Assembly (NCBI GenBank): GCA_963742875.1
Contig: CAVUNO010000026.1
Coordinates: 682,001 to 746,000 of the forward strand
Direction: 5' to 3'
DNA: 64,000 nt
Origin: Bog-532 sp963742875
GTDB lineage: Bacteria > Actinomycetota > Actinomycetes > Streptosporangiales > Streptosporangiaceae
Within the stretch, counting starts at the first letter, position 1; the number at the start of each line of letters is the position of its first letter. The notes beneath the pieces are model-generated. The model searched no databases and had not been told where the DNA came from. It saw nothing but the letters and a program-made list of their open reading frames with translations. This document shows, piece by piece, positions 58,628-64,000 of the stretch. The position numbers and the translations under genes are program-made.

Positions 58628-61396
58628 GTGACTACCCCGCCTACGGACACGTACGCGCTGCTGACCGACGGCAGTACGGTGGATGTCAGGCCGGCCCGGC
58701 GGCAGGACCATGAGGCGGTGCGCGCGATGCACGCGGCCATGTCACCGGAAAACATGTACCTGCGGTTTTTCAGCATGAGCCCGGCCGCAGCCGAGTGGGA
58801 AGCCAAGCGGGTCTGCCGCGAACCGGATTCCGACCATGCGGCGCTGCTGGCCTGGCAGGGCGACCGGCTGGTCGGCGTCGCCGCCTACGAGCTGGCCGGG
58901 AAGCCCGGCATCGCGGAGGTCGCGTTCGCCGTGCCTGATGACATGCACGGCCGCGGCGTCGCCAGCCTGCTGCTCGAGCACCTGGTCTGGCTGGCGCGGC
59001 AGCGCGACCTGCGGGCGTTCACCGCCGAGACGCTGGCGGAGAACTCGGCGATGCTGCGGGTATTCGCCGATGCCGGCCTGCCCGCGAAGCGGCGGATATC
59101 TGGCGGCGTGGTCGAGTTGACGTTCCCCCTGCCCGACCGCGACGACAATTACCGGCTGGGCAATTACCTGGAGACGGTGGCCAGCAGGGAAAGCGGGGCG
59201 GACGTGGCGAGCCTGCGCCCGCTGTTGCGGCCACGATCGGTCGCCGTGGTGGGCCCGAGCCGGCGCGACGGCACATTCGGCCGGGCCATCCTGCGCAACA
59301 TCGTGACCGGCGGCTTCACCGGGCCCGTGTACGCGGTCAATCCGCACGCCCGGACCATGGAGGGCGTGCCCTGCGTGGCGTCCGTTGACGACCTGCCCGG
59401 GCCGGTGGACCTGGCGGTGATCGCAGTGCCGCCGTCTGCGGTGCCCGGGGTGGCGGCCCAATGCGGCCGCCACGGGGTCGGGGCCCTCATCGTGATAACT
59501 TCCGGCCTGGGCGCGGCGGGCGCGGAACTGCTGGCCGTCTGCCGCCGGTATGGCATGCGGCTGGTCGGGCCTAAATGTTTCGGCGTGATCGTGCCCTGGA
59601 TCGGCCTCGACGCGACGTTCACCGCTAACCACCCCGCCCCCGGTGTCGGCAGGCCTGGTCGTGCAGTCCGGCGGCGTGGCGGCCGCGCTGGTCGAGCAGA
59701 TGTCCAGGCTGGGTATCGGCGTGTCCTCCTTCTTGTCGGCCGGCGACAAGTACGACGTGTCCCCTACTGACATGCTGACCTGGTGGGCGCAGGATGAGGT
59801 GACTCAGCTAGCGGTCCTGTACGTGGAGTCTTTCGGTAACCCGCGCAAGTTCGCCGGCACCGCCCGCCGGGTCGCGCAGCGGATGCCGGTGCTGACGGTC
59901 GTCGGCGGCCGGTCCCCGGCGGGCCACCGTGCGGCCTCGCACACCGCGGCGGCAGCGACACCGCTGATCAGCCAGGAGGCCATGTTCGACCAGGCCGGTG
60001 TCATCACCACGAGGAGCCTCGGCGAGCTTGTCGATACCGCGGCGCTGCTGGCCTGCCAGCCGCTGCCGGCGGGCAACCGGGTCGCGATCGTGTCCAATGC
60101 GGGCGGCGCCGGCGCGCTGGCCGCCGACGCCTGCGCCGACCACGGCCTGCAGGTCGTCACGCTCGGCGCGGCCACCCGGCGCGCGCTGCGCGGGCTGCTG
60201 CCGGCCGGTGCGGTGGTGACCGGGCCGGTGGACACCAGCCTGGTGGTGACGACCGACACCTTCCGTGCCTGCGTGCAGGAGGTGGCCGCCGACGACCGCG
60301 TCGACGCGGTGCTCGCGGTGGCGGTGCCCACGGCTTTTTCCGACCTGAGCGCCGCAGTGGCCGAGGCGGTCGTCAGCAAGCCGCTCGCGGTCGCCCTGCC
60401 CGACCGGGCCGAATCCGTGCAACGGCTCAAGCGCCTGCCCGTCGCCCAGCCGCCGACCGGCCCGCACGCGGACACCGGCCCAGCGGGCGGTCCCTCAGCC
60501 GCCGACCCGCCCGGTCAGGCGGCGGCCATCATCGACGTGGCGGCGGCGGCTATCACCGGAGTGCCGTGTTACGCCGACCCGGAGAGCGCGGCCCGTGCGC
60601 TCGGCCACGCGGCCCGCTATCGGGCCTGGCGCGTGCGCCAGCGCGGCACGGTCCCCGAGCTGAGCGGGCTGCGCACGGCGGACGCGCGCGCCCTGGTCAC
60701 TGGTTTCCTCGCCAGCTCGCCGGCGGCGGCTGGCTGCCCGAAGCCAGCGCAGCCGAGCTGGTGTCCTGCTATGGCGTCCCGCTGGCAGCCACCATTCCGG
60801 CGGCCAGCGAGCAGGAAGCGGCCACCGCCGCCGGGCAGCTCGGCGGCCGCGTCGTGCTCAAGGCGGAGGCCGAGGGGCTGGGGCACCGGACCGCCGGGCG
60901 CGTCCGGCTCGATCTGCGCACCCCGCAGGAAGTGGCCGAGGGCTACCGCGCGCTGGCGGCCGACTTCGGGTCAAGCCTGCGGCGGGTGCTCGTCCAGCCG
61001 ATGCTGGCCGGCGGCGTCGAGGTGATGATCGGCGTGGTGCAGGAGCCCGTGTTCGGGCCGCTGGTGGTGTTCGGGTCCGGTGGGGTGACCACCGAGGTGC
61101 ACGGCGACCATGTGACCCGGCTGACCCCGCTGACCGACGCCGACGCCGACGCGATGATCCGCGCGGTGCGCGCTGCGCCGCTGCTGTTCGGCCACGGAGA
61201 CACGCCGCCGGTGGACACGGCCGCGCTCGCTGACGCGCTGCTGCGGGTCTCCAGGCTGGCCGATGATCTGCCTGAGGTCAGCCAACTGGATCTCAACCCG
61301 ATCGTCGTCAGGGCGGACGGCGCCTGGTGCGTGGACGTGCGGGTGCGGATCAGCCCGGCCGAGCCCAGGGATCCCTTCCTGCGACGGCTGCTCTGA
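58628..61396 (+). pseudogene. GNAT plus NDP-forming acyl-CoA synthetase-like protein (PatA-type lysine acetyltransferase) with two frame breaks
   Basis: The GTG at 58628 opens an N-terminal GNAT domain (about 15-175, with PDDMHGRGVASLLLEHL), followed by a CoA-binding domain (RSVAVVGPSRRDGTFGRAIL), two flavodoxin/ligase-like CoA domains (GLVVQSGGVAAALVEQMSRL, AIVSNAGGAGALAADAC) and a C-terminal ATP-grasp (GVPLAATIPAASEQEAA, VLKAEAEGLGHRTAGRV). This GNAT-first order is that of Streptomyces PatA-type enzymes, which acetylate acetyl-CoA synthetase. Two breaks are visible: one extra base near 59643 and one missing base near 60723. If both are errors the protein is about 920 residues; otherwise it is inactive. 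Confidence 0.82.
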
Positions 61397-61449
61397 GTAC
61401 GTTGCGCTTCCAACCGCGACGCCAGCGGCACAGTCCGGGACGGCGAAGC

Positions 61450-63519
61450 TTAGCTAGCCCGGGCTTGGAGTGCGGCGATGAGTGCCAGGCGTACCTGTTC
61501 GACGACCGCGGCGTGGCTGTCGGCCGGGAGGGCGGCTTCCAGCTCGGCCAGGTCGGCCGCGAGCGCCTCGTCGCGGAAGACGCCCGCCACCCAGCTGGAG
61601 AACTCATGGCGGGGGCAGTGGTGGCGCAGCACGCCCGGGTCGCAGCGGCCGAGCTCGGCCTCCAGTTCGTCCAGGTTGGCCGCGACCGCCCCGGTGGCGG
61701 TATCGGGCCCGGTCTTGAAGTAGAACCGGCGGGCGGGCTCGACGCCGGAGTGGCCGTACTTGTGCGCGTGGCGCAGATGGGGCGTAATCCGGGGCCCGAG
61801 GGTGAACGCCACCGCCCGGCCGGGGCGCTGCCGCCAGGCCAGCACCGCGCGGCCGCCCGGCCCGGTGAGCAGGCGGGCGACCTCGGCGCGGGGCATGTCG
61901 GCCACCGCCGCGGTGATGTCGATGAGCCGGCTTTCGGGCCGACCGGAGCCGAGGGTGATGACGGCGTCGAGGGCGAGCAGGGCGTCGGCCGACAGCTCCT
62001 CGGGCTGCCAGGTGACGAGCAGGTAGCCCTTGGCGGGGGGGTTGAGCATGCGGTGCGCGGTCACCTCCCGCCCGATGGGCCCATGGGCTTCGTCGACGAC
62101 CACCCACTGCGGAATGCCGGTGGCGGCCCGGTGGGCTTCGACGGCGCTGGCCAGGTCCGCCGCGTAGGCAGCGCGGGCCGCGGCGCCGAGGCGGGACAGG
62201 TCGGTGACCACGCTGGCGTGGCCGTGCCGGAGCAGGCGCACGACCTCGCCGGGCTCGGCGAGGCGGGCCTCGTCGCCCCCCGTGATGATCACGTCACGTA
62301 GCTCGCCGAGCCCATGATGGTCGCCTTCGGGGTCGACGACGACCAGGCAGTAGCCGAGGCGGATCAGCTGCTCGCAGATCAGCCCGGCCAGGTAGGACTT
62401 GCCCTCCCCGGTGCCGCCGCAGACGGCGATGTTGAGCTGCGAGCCGGGCACCGTGACCGGATCGCCGTCGTCGTCGGTGCCCAGCGTGACCTGCCAGCGG
62501 CGGGGATGCAGGTGCGCCCGGCCGGCCAGCAGCGGTCCCAGCAGCAGGTCGGCCACCCCCGGGCCGTCCGGCAGCGCCAGCGTCATGTCGGCGTGCGCGC
62601 GGATGGCCTCGACCGCGTTGGCGACGGCCACCCCGACCTCGCAGGCATCCAGCAGGCTGTGGTCGTTCTCGGCGTCAACGACGCCGATCGTGTTGTGCAG
62701 CGACAGGCCCAGATCGCCGAGCGCCTCAAGCAGGCCGCTGCCCTTGGTCACCCCGGCCGGCAGGATCATCAGCTCGCCCCGGTTGCGGATGAGCTGGCAG
62801 TCCAGGCCCAGTTCGCGGACCACCGCAAGCGCGGCCGGCTCGTCGGCGGCGGCGCCGGCGACTATCACCTGCCCGCTGCGGTGGGCGACCCCGCGGCCGG
62901 TCAGCGCAGCGCTCACCGCGCGGCCGACCGGGTCAGCGAGCATGCGGACGCCGCCGTGGGTGACCAGCACGGCGCCGTTCTCGGCGACGACCGCATCAAC
63001 GTGCTCGTCGACCTCCGGGAATGCGGCGCGCAGCTCGCTCATGATCCGCCCGGTGACCAGGATCACCCGGATCCGGCGGGCCCGCGCCTCGGTGAGCGCG
63101 GCCAGCGTGGCGGGCGCGACCTGGCCATCGGCCAGGGTGCCGTCGAAGTCGAGGGCCACCGCCCGGAAGTAGCCGATCCCGCCATCCGTGATGGCCCCGA
63201 CCAGTAGCCGATCCCGCCGCCCGGTGCCGCCGAGCGCGAACACCTCCTCGCCGTGGCCGGCGTCGATGACGAGGGCGTCGAATCCGCCGGTCCGGATGGC
63301 GTGCAATGCCTCTCGTGCCTCATCCAGCTCCAGGCGCAATTCCCTCATGGCGCGGGCGGCACCACTGAACAGCTCCTCACCACTGCCACTGTCGACGCCG
63401 AGGGCGCCGAATCCGCCGGCCGGGACGGCGTGCAATGTCTTTCGTGCCTCGCCGAGCTCCAGGCGCAATTCCTCCCGGGGGTTTTCGGGCATCGCCTCCG
63501 GGGCTTCATCCGCCGTCAC
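61450..63519 (-). CDS. HAD phosphatase / HerA-like ATPase fusion with duplicated N-terminal motif, next to kaiB
   Basis: About 689 residues from the GTG at 63519 (an ATG at 63492 after GGAGG is equally likely). N-terminus: two copies (about 17-53 and 59-97) of a segment ELRLELxEARxxLHAxxxGG followed by FxALxxDxGxGEE, the linker seen before PAS domains in sensor kinases of kaiC loci. Then a Cof-type HAD domain with DFDGTL (124-129), LVTGR, Lys in KGSGLLEAL and VVDAENDHS. C-terminus: a HerA/FtsK-like P-loop ATPase with GGTGEGKS near 367 and Walker B WVVVDEAH near 472. The whole architecture is not one I recognise. The gene follows kaiB by 76 bases on the same strand. Confidence 0.8.
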   Translation of the reverse strand: MTADEAPEAMPENPREELRLELGEARKTLHAVPAGGFGALGVDSGSGEELFSGAARAMRELRLELDEAREALHAIRTGGFDALVIDAGHGEEVFALGGTGRRDRLLVGAITDGGIGYFRAVALDFDGTLADGQVAPATLAALTEARARRIRVILVTGRIMSELRAAFPEVDEHVDAVVAENGAVLVTHGGVRMLADPVGRAVSAALTGRGVAHRSGQVIVAGAAADEPAALAVVRELGLDCQLIRNRGELMILPAGVTKGSGLLEALGDLGLSLHNTIGVVDAENDHSLLDACEVGVAVANAVEAIRAHADMTLALPDGPGVADLLLGPLLAGRAHLHPRRWQVTLGTDDDGDPVTVPGSQLNIAVCGGTGEGKSYLAGLICEQLIRLGYCLVVVDPEGDHHGLGELRDVIITGGDEARLAEPGEVVRLLRHGHASVVTDLSRLGAAARAAYAADLASAVEAHRAATGIPQWVVVDEAHGPIGREVTAHRMLNPPAKGYLLVTWQPEELSADALLALDAVITLGSGRPESRLIDITAAVADMPRAEVARLLTGPGGRAVLAWRQRPGRAVAFTLGPRITPHLRHAHKYGHSGVEPARRFYFKTGPDTATGAVAANLDELEAELGRCDPGVLRHHCPRHEFSSWVAGVFRDEALAADLAELEAALPADSHAAVVEQVRLALIAALQARAS

Positions 63520-63595
63520 GGGGAACCCCGCCCCGCAGCACCGGCGTAGCCCGAACGCGGCGTGCCCGTCACCTTGGAACGTCCCCCGGTACCGG

Positions 63596-63937
63596 TCACG
63601 CCGACGCGCCCTTTCGCGGCCGGAGCTGCAATCCGACCAGGAGCCGGTCGGTGTCGGAGAGGTCGCCGACAATCTTCCTGATCGGTTCTGGGAGCTTACG
63701 GACCAGGGTGGGCACGGCCAGGATCTGATCGTCGGCCGCCAGGCGCGGGTTCTCCAGCAGGTCCACGATCTCGATGTGATACTGCCCCGCCAGGTGCTGC
63801 TCGCAGGCCAGCTCCAGGTTCTCGATCGCGCGGACGGACTTTGGTGAGCGTCCGGTCACGTAGAGCCGCAGCTCCCAGGTTTCCGCGGGGCGTGCCGGTG
63901 CCCCGGCTCCGGTATCGGCGCCGCGGGGTCCGGTCAT
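63596..63937 (-). CDS. kaiB: Circadian clock-type protein KaiB
   Basis: 113 residues. Thioredoxin-like KaiB fold: LRLYVTGRSPKSVRAIENLE, ACEQHLAGQYHIEIVDLLEN, DDQILAVPTLVRKLPEPIRK and the C-terminal SDTDRLLVGLQLRP, all diagnostic. A 22-residue Pro/Ala N-terminal extension precedes it. In cyanobacteria KaiB binds KaiC; in other bacteria kaiBC operons are linked to signalling and redox or stress control. The ATG at 63937 has AAGGAGGG upstream and overlaps the stop of the preceding gene by one base (TAATG), as in a kaiC-kaiB operon. Confidence 0.95.
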   Translation of the reverse strand: MTGPRGADTGAGAPARPAETWELRLYVTGRSPKSVRAIENLELACEQHLAGQYHIEIVDLLENPRLAADDQILAVPTLVRKLPEPIRKIVGDLSDTDRLLVGLQLRPRKGASA

Positions 63938-64000
63938 TACGGCCCTCCTTCGCCGTACGAGGCCGGATCGGCCCAGCGCTGCGCGGCCAGGACCGACCGG
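63937..64000 (-). CDS. 3' end of the gene upstream of kaiB, probably kaiC
   Basis: Twenty codons (RSVLAAQRWADPASYGEG...) ending in TAA, whose last base is the first base of the kaiB ATG. The context, directly before kaiB and translationally coupled, makes kaiC the best guess. Nothing in these residues alone proves it. Confidence 0.4.
   Translation of the reverse strand, partial: RSVLAAQRWADPASYGEGGP

Noticed and set aside
1..64000. Biosynthetic gene cluster for a specialised metabolite
   Set aside because: Scattered candidates (SRPBCC, SDR, acyl-CoA carboxyltransferase, radical SAM) are not contiguous, and no synthase, NRPS, PKS or terpene cyclase is present.

Overview
The window is about 70% G+C DNA with dense coding, many GTG starts, AGGAGG-type ribosome sites and numerous stop/start overlaps. 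The genes include an LCP ligase, an MptB-like GT-C mannosyltransferase, a homodimeric AceE-type pyruvate dehydrogenase, several Hanks kinases, ECF sigma factors, a DesK-type kinase and an HpnJ-like radical SAM enzyme. This points to a soil-type filamentous actinomycete, possibly Streptosporangiales-like. No rRNA, tRNA, CRISPR array or intact transposon was seen.

Layout. 1-8 kb: envelope genes (GH76 fragment, GT-C glycosyltransferase, LCP protein) and a MarR/fused ABC exporter operon. 8-16 kb: GNAT, indolepyruvate:ferredoxin oxidoreductase, a TnpB-like scar, aldo/keto reductase, an SDR with a Gly-Leu-Ala repeat insert, and HpnJ. 16.6-19.9 kb: a MenB/BadI-type crotonase pair and a TetR regulator sharing a repeated AACGATCGTTTACA-like operator, then CsbD with a clear terminator. 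20-28 kb: acyl-CoA carboxyltransferase, M18 aminopeptidase, membrane protein, a kinase with an extracellular propeller plus a lipoprotein, and several gene remnants. 28.4-35.3 kb: the pyruvate dehydrogenase operon aceE-aceF-lpd, whose E3 carries two lipoyl domains. 35.5-38.8 kb: broken crotonase, broken beta-propeller gene, and a convergent sigma/anti-sigma pair.

39.3-47 kb holds a tightly coupled signalling operon: FAD protein, small membrane protein, zinc-ribbon/FHA protein, Kef-type antiporter with a Usp-like tail, and Ser/Thr kinase, followed by a damaged PAS/PP2C phosphatase. 46.8-51.5 kb: MFS transporter, membrane protein and a DesK/NarL-type two-component pair.

51.6-56.9 kb is the most striking region. 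A cytoplasmic subtilisin is divergent from a TPR-CHAT (caspase-like) protease, which converges on a sigma factor whose gene overlaps a small partner gene (frameshifted here). The gene content resembles the protease/sigma half of type III-E CRISPR (Csx29-Csx30-sigma) without any CRISPR component. 57.6-64 kb: SRPBCC protein, TetR remnant, a protein acetyltransferase/acyl-CoA synthetase-like gene with two frame breaks, a novel-looking HAD phosphatase/HerA-like ATPase fusion, KaiB, and the probable last codons of kaiC.

An unusual number of reading frames are broken (single-base breaks) or truncated. Some may be sequencing indels, but the truncated remnants cannot be explained that way. Family assignments rest on reading motifs and remembered family sequences; no database search was run.
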